Positions 15,651 to 23,416 of a stretch of 30,198 bases of DNA are shown one piece after another. The stretch comes from JACQHM01 sp964535215 (lineage in GTDB: Bacteria > Methylomirabilota > Methylomirabilia > Methylomirabilales > JACQHM01). A model generated the notes under the pieces. It did not search any database and was not told the origin of the DNA. It saw nothing but the letters and a program-made list of their open reading frames with translations. Made by a program: the position numbers and the translations under genes. Within the stretch, counting starts at the first letter, position 1, and each line of letters opens with the position of its first letter. Location of the stretch: positions 1-30,198 of the forward strand of contig CAZHST010000035.1 of assembly GCA_964535215.1 (NCBI GenBank), in the 5' to 3' direction.

Positions 15651-16463
15651 TTAGGGGTGCCGACCTGGTTCGAGACTCCAGTGTTCTGAAGCATACTTCC
15701 CCTGAACCAGGGTCCTCGCCAGGCGAAGCTCGTCTTCTTGAAGGGCCCTCGCCTCGAAGGGGATCCCAAGAGCCTCAGCCATCCCCAAGGCAATCGCCAT
15801 CTCCACCTCTGCCCGGGGAGGACACCGGCCCAGAACCTCCTCCAGGGAGGTCACGATCCTCCCAGGGGAGTCCCCCCCCAGGCCATCCCCTAAGGTGATA
15901 GCGGCAAATCTGTCGGGATCAAACCCTAAGAGGATGGTGCCGTGTTGGAGAAGGCTCCCCCTAAACCGCCGTTGGGCGGAGCCGGCCAGCTTCTTGGACC
16001 CGACCCGAAGCTCATAGGGAGCGTATGAGAGAAAACACCAAGGGGAGGATGTCGGGGGGGTGGGAGCATCTTCCGGAGCCAAGGAGGCCTCGACCCCCAG
16101 GGCCTTGAGGCCCAAGACCAGACCCTCGGCAATCCTCCTATAGCTCTCGAGAACCGAGATGTTGGCCCAGGGGCCAACGGTCGGAAGGATAATGGCATAG
16201 GTCAACTCGTGATCGTGGAGGACCGCCCTTCCCCCCGTCGGTCTTCGCACAACATCAAGTCCGATCTGGAAACAGGCCTTCAAGTTGAGTACACTCCACC
16301 GCTGAAAATAGCCGATGGACACCGCTGGTGGATCGAAATGGTACAGGCGTAAGGTGGGAAAGGGATAACAGGAGAGGGCAAGACGTGCCAAGGCCTCATC
16401 CAAGGCCATGTTGAACCGGCCCTGGCCAGGACCCATCCTCAGGAGGCGCCCGATCCCGGCCAT
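15651..16463 (-). CDS. Octanoyltransferase/lipoate-protein ligase family protein (LipM-like)
   Basis: This 270-residue enzyme belongs to the biotin/lipoate ligase fold and transfers octanoate or lipoate to carrier proteins such as GcvH or E2 subunits. Visible motifs: RRPTGGRAVLHDHELTYA (73-90), the PWCFLSYAPYEL segment with Cys143 (the acyl-enzyme Cys position of LipM), GSKKLAGSAQRR (155-166, Lys of the ligase group) and LLQHGTILLG. The presence of the Cys favours octanoyl transfer from ACP over ATP-dependent ligation, but LplA-type activity is not excluded. ATG 16463 was chosen because AGGAGG lies five bases upstream; a TTG nine codons earlier has no such support. It sits 72 bases after rapZ. 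Confidence 0.85.
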   Translation of the reverse strand: MAGIGRLLRMGPGQGRFNMALDEALARLALSCYPFPTLRLYHFDPPAVSIGYFQRWSVLNLKACFQIGLDVVRRPTGGRAVLHDHELTYAIILPTVGPWANISVLESYRRIAEGLVLGLKALGVEASLAPEDAPTPPTSSPWCFLSYAPYELRVGSKKLAGSAQRRFRGSLLQHGTILLGFDPDRFAAITLGDGLGGDSPGRIVTSLEEVLGRCPPRAEVEMAIALGMAEALGIPFEARALQEDELRLARTLVQGKYASEHWSLEPGRHP

Positions 16464-16535
16464 TGCCCCCCTCCTAGACCAGTCGTCCAACGTTGGCGGG
16501 GACGTGAGGTCCAGATTTCACCTCCCCTTGAAGGA

Positions 16536-17399
16536 TCATGCCTCCCTCCCGATATCTCGATGACGAACGGACACCTCATACCCCTCCTGGCAAAGGATCT
16601 TAGCCAGCTCCTCGGCGATGAAGACGGATCGGTGCCGTCCCCCGGTACAGCCGATGGCAATGGTGAGATAGGCCTTTCCCTCCCGGATGTAAAGGGGAAG
16701 GGCGAATCGAATAAAGTCCACGAGCTTTTCCAGGAAGGCCCGTGTTTGGGGAAATCCGCGCAGGTACTCCGCCACCGGAAGATCCTGGCCGGTGAGGGGC
16801 TTAAGCTCCTTGACAAAATACGGGTTCGGGAGCACCCGGACGTCGAAAACCAGATCACTTTCGTACGGGAGCCCAAACTTGTAGCCGAAGGAGACAATGG
16901 AAAAGGCCGTCCTGGGAGCCTTGGGTTGAAAATCGAGGAAGGTATTCAAGAGGAGTTTTCGGAGTTCATGGACGGTCAATGGTGACGTGTCGATGATGAG
17001 GTCTGCCTGAGCTTTCAAGGATGCGAGGAGACCTCTCTCCGCGCGGATGCCATCCTGGATCATCCCATCCCTGGCCAGGGGATGGGGTCGGCGGGTCTCG
17101 CTGAAGCGACGGATAAGGGCCTCGTCACTGGCATCGAGGAAGATCACCTGGATGACGTGCCCCTCCCGTTTCAGATCCTCGAGAGCCCTGGAGAGGTCAC
17201 CCAGGAACTCTCCTTCCCGGACATCAACGACGAGGGCGACCCGTTCGATCCGCTTCTCCGATTGAAGGCAGAGCTCGGCAAATTTGGGGATGAGGGTGGG
17301 GGGAAGATTATCTATGCAGAAGAACCCAATGTCCTCAAGACACTTGACGGCCTGGCTCTTACCTGCGCCAGACATCCCTGTAATGATCACGAACTCCAT
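16536..17399 (-). CDS. rapZ: RNase adapter protein RapZ (P-loop nucleotide-binding)
   Basis: This 287-residue protein is of the RapZ/YvcJ family. Walker A is GMSGAGKS (8-15), followed by CLEDIGFFCIDNLPP, and the family hallmark C-terminal block runs from GYKFGLPYESDLVFDVRVLPNPY to IAIGCTGGRHRSVFIAE. In enterobacteria RapZ senses glucosamine-6-phosphate and directs RNase E to GlmZ; in other phyla the target is unknown. Its location after rpoN and hpf is the classical arrangement, although ptsN/hprK are missing between them. ATG 17399 has a GGGGG-rich upstream stretch as a modest SD. The 103-base gap before it has no clear promoter; a short GCTTC/GAAGC hairpin is present there. Confidence 0.93.
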   Translation of the reverse strand: MEFVIITGMSGAGKSQAVKCLEDIGFFCIDNLPPTLIPKFAELCLQSEKRIERVALVVDVREGEFLGDLSRALEDLKREGHVIQVIFLDASDEALIRRFSETRRPHPLARDGMIQDGIRAERGLLASLKAQADLIIDTSPLTVHELRKLLLNTFLDFQPKAPRTAFSIVSFGYKFGLPYESDLVFDVRVLPNPYFVKELKPLTGQDLPVAEYLRGFPQTRAFLEKLVDFIRFALPLYIREGKAYLTIAIGCTGGRHRSVFIAEELAKILCQEGYEVSVRHRDIGREA

Positions 17400-17502
17400 C
17401 GGCCCCCTGCTTCTACGGAAGCAAGCTCCCCCGAATCAGATGAGGATATTAAGGATAACGGCTAAACCTGGGGAAGCAGCGGGGGTTGTTCGAAAGGCCG
17501 CG

Positions 17503-18036
17503 CTAGGTTTCAGGTTCGATGAGACCCAAGTTGCCATCTTTCCGACGATACAGGACGTTCACCTCCTCGTTCTCGGCATTCCGAAAGACGAAAAAATTAT
17601 GACCCAGGAGATCCATGTGGATGATGGCTTCTTCCAGTGAGAGGGGTTTTACAGGGAAACGCTTGACCTTCACTACCCTAGGCTCCTCCTCGAGGAAAGG
17701 GGCCTCCATTGAGCGCCTGGCTGATGAGGCGATCCTCTGCCCACGGCCCTGGTGGGCTGAGATCCTCTCCTTGTAGCGTCGGAGCTGGCGTTCAAGCTTG
17801 TCCATCACGAGATCCACGGATGAGTAGAGATCTTCGGTCGCCTCCTCCCCACGGATCGTGATATCTTTGGCCCTCAAGGTGACCTCCACGATATGACGGT
17901 ACTTCTCAATGGAAAGGATGACATGGGCACTGGTGATACCGTCGAGGTACTTCTCAAGCTTCTTCAGCTTTCGCTCAGTGTACCGCCTGAGGGCCGGGGT
18001 GAGCTCCAGGTTCCTGGCCGCAATGGTGATCTGCAT
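17503..18036 (-). CDS. hpf: Ribosome hibernation promoting factor, long form
   Basis: This 177-residue protein dimerises 70S ribosomes into inactive 100S particles in slow growth. Residues 1-100 are the ribosome-binding domain (MQITIAARNLELTPALRRYTERKLKKLEKY..., then VDLVMDKLERQLRRYKER). A linker precedes the C-terminal dimerisation domain (about 117-175; VKVKRFPVKPLSLEEAIIHMDLLGHNFFVFRN). The two-domain layout identifies the long form, which makes 100S by itself without RMF. ATG 18036 has SD GGAGGG, 17 bases after the rpoN stop. Placement after rpoN is conserved across many Gram-negatives. Confidence 0.95.
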   Translation of the reverse strand: MQITIAARNLELTPALRRYTERKLKKLEKYLDGITSAHVILSIEKYRHIVEVTLRAKDITIRGEEATEDLYSSVDLVMDKLERQLRRYKERISAHQGRGQRIASSARRSMEAPFLEEEPRVVKVKRFPVKPLSLEEAIIHMDLLGHNFFVFRNAENEEVNVLYRRKDGNLGLIEPET

Positions 18037-18053
18037 CTTTCCCTCCGAAGTCC

Positions 18054-19829
18054 TTAGACCCGCTTCCTTTGACTAGAAGAAGGGATCTTGAGCTGGGCTC
18101 GGTACTTGGCCACGGTCCGTCGGGCAATGGCGATCCCGTGCTCTTTCCTCAGGATCTCCGCAATCTTCTGGTCACTCAACGGTTTTCTTCCTTCAGTGAT
18201 AAGGTACCTCCGAACGAGGTCCTTGACCTTCAAGGACGAGACGCTCTCCCCATCGGTGGCCGGCACGCCTCGATGGAAGAAATATTTCAACTCAAAGAGA
18301 CCCTGCGGCGTCTGCACGTATTTGTTGGTGGTCACCCGGCTCACGGTTGACTCGTGCATCCCGATATCATCAGCGACCTCCCTCAGGGTCAACGGCCGGA
18401 GCGCTGTGATCCCCTTCTCCAGAAACTCCCCCTGGAATTTGACGATGCTCTCGGTGACCTTGTACAGGGTCCTCTGGCGCTGATGGATACTTTTGATCAG
18501 CCAGAGGGCTGACCGCATCCTCTCCTCCACGTACTCCCGGACCTCCTTAGGACAGCTTGCCCGCTTGGAGAGGAGGGTCCGGTAGTAAGGGCTGATCCGG
18601 AGTCGGGGGAGTCCCTCTTCATCCAGAAGGACGACGAACCGGTCATCCACCTTGATGATGAAGACATCGGGCGTGATGTACTGAGGAGTCTCGACACTAA
18701 AATTCCGGCCTGGTGCCGGGTCCAAGGAGGCGATGAGATCCAAGGCTGACTGAACCTCGGCTACGGAAACCCCAAGCTTTTCCGCGAGCTTCTGGGGCTG
18801 TTTCCGTTTCAAATCATCGAGATAGTCGGAGACGATCCGTTGGGCGAGATCGGTCCCTTTCCCCATCGCCCGAAGCTGGAGCAGGAAACACTCTTTAAGA
18901 TCCCGGGCCGCAACCCCGATGGGATCAAAGCTTTGGACCAGCTTGAGGGCCCGCTCCAGGGCTTCCTGATCCAACTCCTCTACGAGGCTCTTCGCGAGCT
19001 CATGGGGGTAAACCTGTTCCAGAAGGATCCGGTTGAGGCGGATAAGCTCGCGACCTTGGGGGTTATGCTTAACCAGGATCTCGATCTCCGGCGGCAAAGG
19101 GATGTGCTGAAAGAGGCGTTCATCGTAGAAACAGTCCCCCTGGATCAGCTGGTTCAGTTCACAAATCAAAGCCATTTGAAGGGATTTCGACGGTGGGCTG
19201 GATCCCGTGTATTCGTCCAGGAGCCGTTGCGTTTCCGGGGAGAACCTCCCCCGGAGATAGCGGGAGATGGGATCCTGAGCATCCCGCAGCTTGAGGGCAA
19301 AACTGGTGGGATCCTTGAAGTCATCCATCCGAAACAGGGGGGAGCCCTCTACCCCCATGAAGTAACCGTTCTCATCCAGGTTTCCGATGATCAACGCTCC
19401 CAGCCTCTTAAGCTCCTCATCCGAGGTAGAAAGGTAGAGTTGAAACATCAGATGCTCATGGAGGGACCGGGGCTTCGTCAGATACCGCTCAGGATCCGGT
19501 CGTTCAACGTCTTCCTTCGGCGACTCCGGCCTGTAATCCGAGGCACCCTCCAGGTAGGCATCCCAGTCGAAGTCGGCGATGGGATCCTCACCGTTGTCCT
19601 CTTCTGTAGGGCTCGAACCCTCTCGACTAACCCCCTCCGTCCCCTCCTCAAACCCTCCCTGGACCTCCTCCGGCACCTCCTCCAGGACCGGGTTCTCTTC
19701 CAGCTCCTTTCGGAGAAGCCTGACCAGTTCCAGCTTAGGGAGCTGAAGCAGGTTGATCGCCTGCTGGAGCATGGGGGTCATGATCATCTTCTGAGATTGA
19801 CGGAGGCCAAGCTTCATCTCGAAAGACAT
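18054..19829 (-). CDS. rpoN: RNA polymerase sigma-54 factor with a large central insertion
   Basis: This is a 591-residue sigma-54 factor, against about 480 in most bacteria. Region I (1-50) has the Gln/Leu-rich LRQSQKMIMTPMLQQAINLLQL; region II is acidic (51-115). The core-binding domain starts normally (FQLYLSTSDEELKRLGALIIGNLDENGYF, about 129-157), but the following VQSFDPIGVAARDLKECFLLQL only appears at 298-319. About 140 residues lie between them where about 30 are usual. The HTH (LREVADDIGMHESTVSRVTTNKYVQTP) and the RpoN box ARRTVAKYR near the C-terminus are intact, so recognition of -24/-12 promoters is expected. ATG 19829 has AGAAGG upstream; the open frame to 19883 is not used. Confidence 0.95.
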   Translation of the reverse strand: MSFEMKLGLRQSQKMIMTPMLQQAINLLQLPKLELVRLLRKELEENPVLEEVPEEVQGGFEEGTEGVSREGSSPTEEDNGEDPIADFDWDAYLEGASDYRPESPKEDVERPDPERYLTKPRSLHEHLMFQLYLSTSDEELKRLGALIIGNLDENGYFMGVEGSPLFRMDDFKDPTSFALKLRDAQDPISRYLRGRFSPETQRLLDEYTGSSPPSKSLQMALICELNQLIQGDCFYDERLFQHIPLPPEIEILVKHNPQGRELIRLNRILLEQVYPHELAKSLVEELDQEALERALKLVQSFDPIGVAARDLKECFLLQLRAMGKGTDLAQRIVSDYLDDLKRKQPQKLAEKLGVSVAEVQSALDLIASLDPAPGRNFSVETPQYITPDVFIIKVDDRFVVLLDEEGLPRLRISPYYRTLLSKRASCPKEVREYVEERMRSALWLIKSIHQRQRTLYKVTESIVKFQGEFLEKGITALRPLTLREVADDIGMHESTVSRVTTNKYVQTPQGLFELKYFFHRGVPATDGESVSSLKVKDLVRRYLITEGRKPLSDQKIAEILRKEHGIAIARRTVAKYRAQLKIPSSSQRKRV

Positions 19830-19930
19830 AGACCTTCTAGCCGCGAAAGGTGCATCGCCGAAGCCCCATAGAACCGTCGGCAACTTGACCCTCTGCGACC
19901 CCTCCTGATGGTGAAGGTTTCCCTACATCA

Positions 19931-20656
19931 CTACAGATGGAACTGGGCCCCGAGGTAAATCTCCCGGGCTCGCTCATCGGAGGCCAGGTCCTTGGCGCTT
20001 CCGAAGAGAAGAACCTTCCCTTCATAGATCAGATAGGCCCGGTCTACCACCCTCAAGCACTCCCTGACGTTATGGTCGGTAATCAAGAGGCCGATCCCCC
20101 ATTTCTTCAGCCTCGCGATGATCCTCTGGAGCTCGGAGACGGCTATGGGATCGAGCCCAGAAAAGGGTTCGTCCAGGAGGAGGAAAGAAGGTGATGTGGT
20201 GATGGCCCTGGTGATCTCCACCCGCCTTCGCTCCCCGCCCGAGAGGGTATACGCCCTGACATTGGCGAGATGTTCCAGATCCAATACCTGGAGAAGCTCC
20301 CGGAGTCGTCGCTCCCGTTCCTGCCGATCGAGATCTAAGGTCTCCAGAATGGCCAAGATGTTCCCTCTCACCGTCAGTTTTCGAAAGACCGACGGCTCCT
20401 GGGGCAGGAACCCAAGGCCCCTGGAGGCCCGTTCCCACACCGGGAGATGGGTGATGTCCATCCCGTTTAACCACACCCGCCCTCCATCCGGCCTGAGGAA
20501 CCCGAGGATCATGTGGAAGGTCGTCGTCTTGCCAGCCCCATTCGGTCCCAAGAGTCCCACCACCTCTCCCGCCTGGAGGTGGAGACTGACCCCATCAACA
20601 ACCCTCCTCCCCTTGAAGGTCTTCACCAAGTCCTCGACCTGAAGGACCTTCGGCAT
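19931..20656 (-). CDS. lptB: LPS export ABC transporter ATP-binding protein
   Basis: This 241-residue ATPase powers lipopolysaccharide extraction from the inner membrane with LptF/G. Walker A is GPNGAGKT (37-44), the Q-loop is in FLPQEPSVF, the signature LSGGERRRVEI begins at 138, Walker B is FLLLDEP (158-164) and the H-loop is in LLITDHNVRE. The hallmark sequence of LptB (YLIYEGKVLLFGSA) follows. ATG 20656 comes 23 bases after lptA. lptF/lptG are not in the window. The 101-base gap to rpoN holds no convincing promoter. Confidence 0.95.
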   Translation of the reverse strand: MPKVLQVEDLVKTFKGRRVVDGVSLHLQAGEVVGLLGPNGAGKTTTFHMILGFLRPDGGRVWLNGMDITHLPVWERASRGLGFLPQEPSVFRKLTVRGNILAILETLDLDRQERERRLRELLQVLDLEHLANVRAYTLSGGERRRVEITRAITTSPSFLLLDEPFSGLDPIAVSELQRIIARLKKWGIGLLITDHNVRECLRVVDRAYLIYEGKVLLFGSAKDLASDERAREIYLGAQFHL

Positions 20657-20679
20657 TCAGCACCCGTCCCCCCCGAGGG

Positions 20680-21297
20680 CTAGCGTTCCTCGACGCAACG
20701 GCCTTCCTTGACCACGAACCTCTGCCCCTCCGGACAACGACCTTCCCGGCGGGACCCTCTCTGCCGCTCCGGAAGGGAGAACCCTTGTTCCCGATCCTGC
20801 TTAGGATAGATCACAGCTTGGACCCTCGTCTTTCCATCCCCCTCGGCGATGGCCCGATCTTCTTTGAAGAGGAGGATGACCCGGCTCCCGGTGACGGTAT
20901 CATTGTTCTGCCACACTTTAGGGGATCCCGTCAAGACCGCCTTCTGCTCCCCAGGGAAATACTCGGCCCGATCGGCCGTGCTGTGACGGTCCCCCGAGTT
21001 GATTCGGACCCCTCCGATAGCCACGGCCTTCTGGATCTCCTCCATGTTTTTATCAAAGTAGAACTCCAGCCGATCGGCAGAGATCGTGAAATCGTTCTCC
21101 TGGTCATGAAGGACCACATGCCCTGAGTAAACGGCTACCTGGAGTTTCCGATCTACCTCCAGGCGATCGGCGGTAATAGTCGTCGGCTTCACGTCAGTCT
21201 TGGGAGGGGTTGAGCCCGCTCCCTTTAGCGATGCGGCAGAAAGGGGCATAAGGGTAAAGCCCCACACGAAAACGACTAACCAAGGCCAGAACCTCAC
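20680..21297 (-). CDS. lptA: LPS transport periplasmic protein LptA (OstA-like)
   Basis: This 205-residue exported protein is predicted to bridge the periplasm with stacked beta-jellyroll subunits that carry LPS. A signal peptide (1-22, ending LSAAS) precedes the OstA domain, recognisable from TTITADRLEVDRKLQVAVYSGHVVLHDQ (about 39-66, pieces TITADRLEVD and YSGHVVLHD) to AEYFPGEQKAVLTGSPKVWQ and VTGSRVILLFKEDRAIAEG. The last 35 residues after the OstA domain are unusual: basic with two Cys (GRCPEGQ...VKEGRC). GTG 21297 overlaps the lptC TAG by one base. It is part of the lptC-lptA-lptB unit. Confidence 0.9.
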   Translation of the reverse strand: MRFWPWLVVFVWGFTLMPLSAASLKGAGSTPPKTDVKPTTITADRLEVDRKLQVAVYSGHVVLHDQENDFTISADRLEFYFDKNMEEIQKAVAIGGVRINSGDRHSTADRAEYFPGEQKAVLTGSPKVWQNNDTVTGSRVILLFKEDRAIAEGDGKTRVQAVIYPKQDREQGFSLPERQRGSRREGRCPEGQRFVVKEGRCVEER

Positions 21298-21986
21298 TAC
21301 CTTGCCCTCCCTTTCACCCTCCTCGCCGGAGAGACCAGGTCTCCTTGAGCCTGATCCCGGGGTCCAGCCAGAAGGGCCGCTCGATCCTCGGGGAACCGGT
21401 GAAGCCGCACTTCGGATTCGACCCCTCCAAACAACTTAACACGCTCCAGGGCCATCTCAGCCTCGAGTCCTTGAGCCCGACTCATGAAGTCTCCGCGGGT
21501 CAAAACAACCTCCTGATGGGCAACAAGCCTCCTCCCTTGGGCCAGCCAAGAGAGGGATTCCGTCTCCAGCGTCGCCCCCTTCTCCGAGACAGCCCTTACC
21601 TTCCCCTTTAACGTCACGTCCTTTGTCCGCATGTTGAGGAGGGCCTCATCGGCGTTGGCTATGACGCGACCATTTTCCGCGTAGAAGGTGGCGGAGACCG
21701 GTTCCTTCACCCCTTTGGCCCTGACCAACCCCCCTTCCTCAAAAAGCTCCACACGATCGGCCTTGACCTCCCAGAGGGTCCTCCCTCCTTTGGCTTCAAT
21801 CAGGTGAACGCCTTGAAAGGCAGCATCGGCGCTAGAAGCGAGAGGGGGTACCGGAGGATGGACAGGGACTGATGGAATCGGCTTGGACTTCAGGAAGATC
21901 ACCCCCACGGCAAGGGACCCAAAGACCAAGAGGATGATCCCTGTTCTCCTTGAGAGGCCAGCAAACCCACGCCCATATATTCTCAT
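21297..21986 (-). CDS. lptC: LPS export protein LptC
   Basis: This 229-residue inner-membrane-anchored protein links the LptBFG motor to LptA. One transmembrane segment (about 15-32, TGIILLVFGSLAVGVIFL) is followed by a beta-rich domain with the LptC pattern LWEVKADRVELFEEGGLVRAKGV and LTRGDFMSRAQGLEAEMALERVKLFGGVE. ATG 21986 was chosen over upstream possibilities (TTG 22085, ATG 22019) because a promoter-like element at 22024-22052 would place transcription start at about 22017, and because the hydrophobic anchor then begins at the usual distance. The SD (AAGGA) is unusually close to the ATG. Confidence 0.82.
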   Translation of the reverse strand: MRIYGRGFAGLSRRTGIILLVFGSLAVGVIFLKSKPIPSVPVHPPVPPLASSADAAFQGVHLIEAKGGRTLWEVKADRVELFEEGGLVRAKGVKEPVSATFYAENGRVIANADEALLNMRTKDVTLKGKVRAVSEKGATLETESLSWLAQGRRLVAHQEVVLTRGDFMSRAQGLEAEMALERVKLFGGVESEVRLHRFPEDRAALLAGPRDQAQGDLVSPARRVKGRAR

Positions 21987-22023
21987 GATCCTTATAAGAG
22001 CAGGCAGGGGGAAAGCCATCCCT

Positions 22024-22052
22024 ATCTTAGTCCCTGGTGCAGAGGTAGTCAA
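22024..22052 (-). promoter_or_regulatory. Putative sigma-70 promoter of the lptCAB-rpoN unit
   Basis: On the minus strand TTGACT (22047-22052) and TAAGAT (22024-22029) are separated by 17 bases. It lies between the gcdH stop and the lptC start and, if real, fixes the lptC start at 21986. Four to five of six bases match consensus in each box. Confidence 0.5.
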
Positions 22053-22097
22053 GGGTTTAACCCAAGATCTTGCTGGAGCCGACAAGGATCTGGAGAT

Positions 22098-23264
22098 TCA
22101 AGCAAAGGCGGAGAACCCGGTGATATCACGGCCTAGGATCAGCGTATGGATGTCGTGGGTTCCCTCATAGGTGTACACCGCCTCCAGATTGCACATGTGC
22201 CGGAAGACAGGGTACTCATCAACGATCCCATAAGCCCCAAGGATCTCCCGGGCAGACCTGGCGATCCGAAGGGCCATCTCAACATTATTCCGCTTCGCCA
22301 GGGATACCTGCGTGGGCTTGGCCCGTCCCAGATCTTTCAGGCGACCCAAGCGGAGCGCCAGAAGTTGGGCCTTGGTGATCTCGGTCAGCATGGAGACAAG
22401 CTTCTGCTGGACAAGCTGGAAGGAACCGATAGGTTTGCCGAACTGGATCCTCTCTCTCGCATAACGGAGGGCCGTGTCGTAGCAGGCCATAGCCGCTCCG
22501 ATGGCCCCCCAGGCGATCCCGTAGCGAGCCTGATTCAGACACATCAGGGCCGATTTCAACCCATCGGTCCCGGGCAACAGATTCTCGGCAGGGATCTGAC
22601 AGTTCTCAAAGTGGAGCTCGGAGGTCACGGAGGCTCGAAAAGAGAGCTTCCCATGGATATCCTTCGTGGTAAAACCTGGAGTCCCTCTCTCCACCAGAAA
22701 CCCCCGGATCGTACCGTCCAGCTTCGCCCAAACCACGGCCACATCGGCAATGCTGCCGTTGGTGATCCAGGTCTTGGTCCCGTTCAAGATGTAGGCATCC
22801 CGCACCGGGACCGCCTTGGTCGTCATCCCCGCAGGATCCGAGCCGAAATCAGGCTCGGTCAGGCCGAAGCAGCCGATCTTCTCCCCGCGGGCAAGGGGGA
22901 GGAGCCAGTGCTCTTTCTGGACCTCGGACCCGAAGTTCAAGATTGGGTACATGACCAGGGCCCCTTGAACGGAGACGAAGCTTCGAATTCCCGAGTCGCC
23001 CCGTTCTAGCTCCTGCATGATGAGGCCGTAGGCCACATTGCTGATCCCTGGAAGCCCGTAACCTTTAAGGTTTGCCCCGATGAAACCCAGCTCGCCCAGC
23101 CGAGGGATGAGATGGGTCGGAAAACTCCCCTCCCTGAAATGCTTCTCGATGATCGGGACAACCTCAGCCTCGACAAAATCCCTGGCCAGATCCCGGATCA
23201 TCCGTTCCTCTTCCGTCAAAAGCTCTTCAATCTCATAGTAATCAACACCTTGAAACTTAGCCAT
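22098..23264 (-). CDS. gcdH: Glutaryl-CoA dehydrogenase
   Basis: This 388-residue flavoenzyme is of the acyl-CoA dehydrogenase family and oxidatively decarboxylates glutaryl-CoA to crotonyl-CoA in lysine, tryptophan or benzoate breakdown. Residues specific for the glutaryl group are present: RSFVSVQ with Arg94 and Ser98 at the substrate carboxylate position. FAD/substrate motifs CFGLTEPDFGSD and TWITNGS follow. The catalytic base is Glu367 in YEGTHDIHTLILGRDITG, the typical GcdH ending. ATG 23264 has AAGGTGGGAG upstream. A promoter-like element with a dyad precedes it. The aldehyde dehydrogenase upstream is a plausible partner pathway enzyme. Confidence 0.9.
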   Translation of the reverse strand: MAKFQGVDYYEIEELLTEEERMIRDLARDFVEAEVVPIIEKHFREGSFPTHLIPRLGELGFIGANLKGYGLPGISNVAYGLIMQELERGDSGIRSFVSVQGALVMYPILNFGSEVQKEHWLLPLARGEKIGCFGLTEPDFGSDPAGMTTKAVPVRDAYILNGTKTWITNGSIADVAVVWAKLDGTIRGFLVERGTPGFTTKDIHGKLSFRASVTSELHFENCQIPAENLLPGTDGLKSALMCLNQARYGIAWGAIGAAMACYDTALRYARERIQFGKPIGSFQLVQQKLVSMLTEITKAQLLALRLGRLKDLGRAKPTQVSLAKRNNVEMALRIARSAREILGAYGIVDEYPVFRHMCNLEAVYTYEGTHDIHTLILGRDITGFSAFA

Positions 23265-23322
23265 CGTTGGTCTCCCACCTTCCGATCAAGGGTTCCCAGC
23301 CCTCGTTCCCTCGCTGTTTTAG

Positions 23323-23351
23323 CTTATAGCACAAGGTCGAACCTTGGTAAA
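23323..23351 (-). promoter_or_regulatory. Putative gcdH promoter with a dyad between -35 and -10
   Basis: On the minus strand TTTACC (23346-23351) and TATAAG (23323-23328) are 17 bases apart. The spacer holds CAAGGT-TCG-ACCTTG (plus strand 23332-23346), a 6-bp inverted repeat around three bases. A regulator bound inside the spacer would fit MerR-like or repressor control of the catabolic gene. It sits about 60 bases before the gcdH start. Confidence 0.5.
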
Positions 23352-23416
23352 CAGAAAGTCAAATCGCTCCGGAGATCAACGGAGCAGGAGGCTGGCAGAT
23401 GAAGCAAACCGGAGGG

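Noticed and set aside
19830..19883. Upstream start for rpoN
   Set aside because: No SD for the earlier start, and the region I sequence begins normally at ATG 19829 with AGAAGG upstream.
21987..22085. Earlier starts for lptC (TTG 22085, ATG 22019)
   Set aside because: The promoter-like element 22024-22052 lies within this stretch and the membrane anchor is at normal distance only from ATG 21986.
23332..23346. GGTTCGA-like T-loop suggesting a tRNA
   Set aside because: No cloverleaf partner stems and the motif is fully explained by the CAAGGT/ACCTTG dyad.
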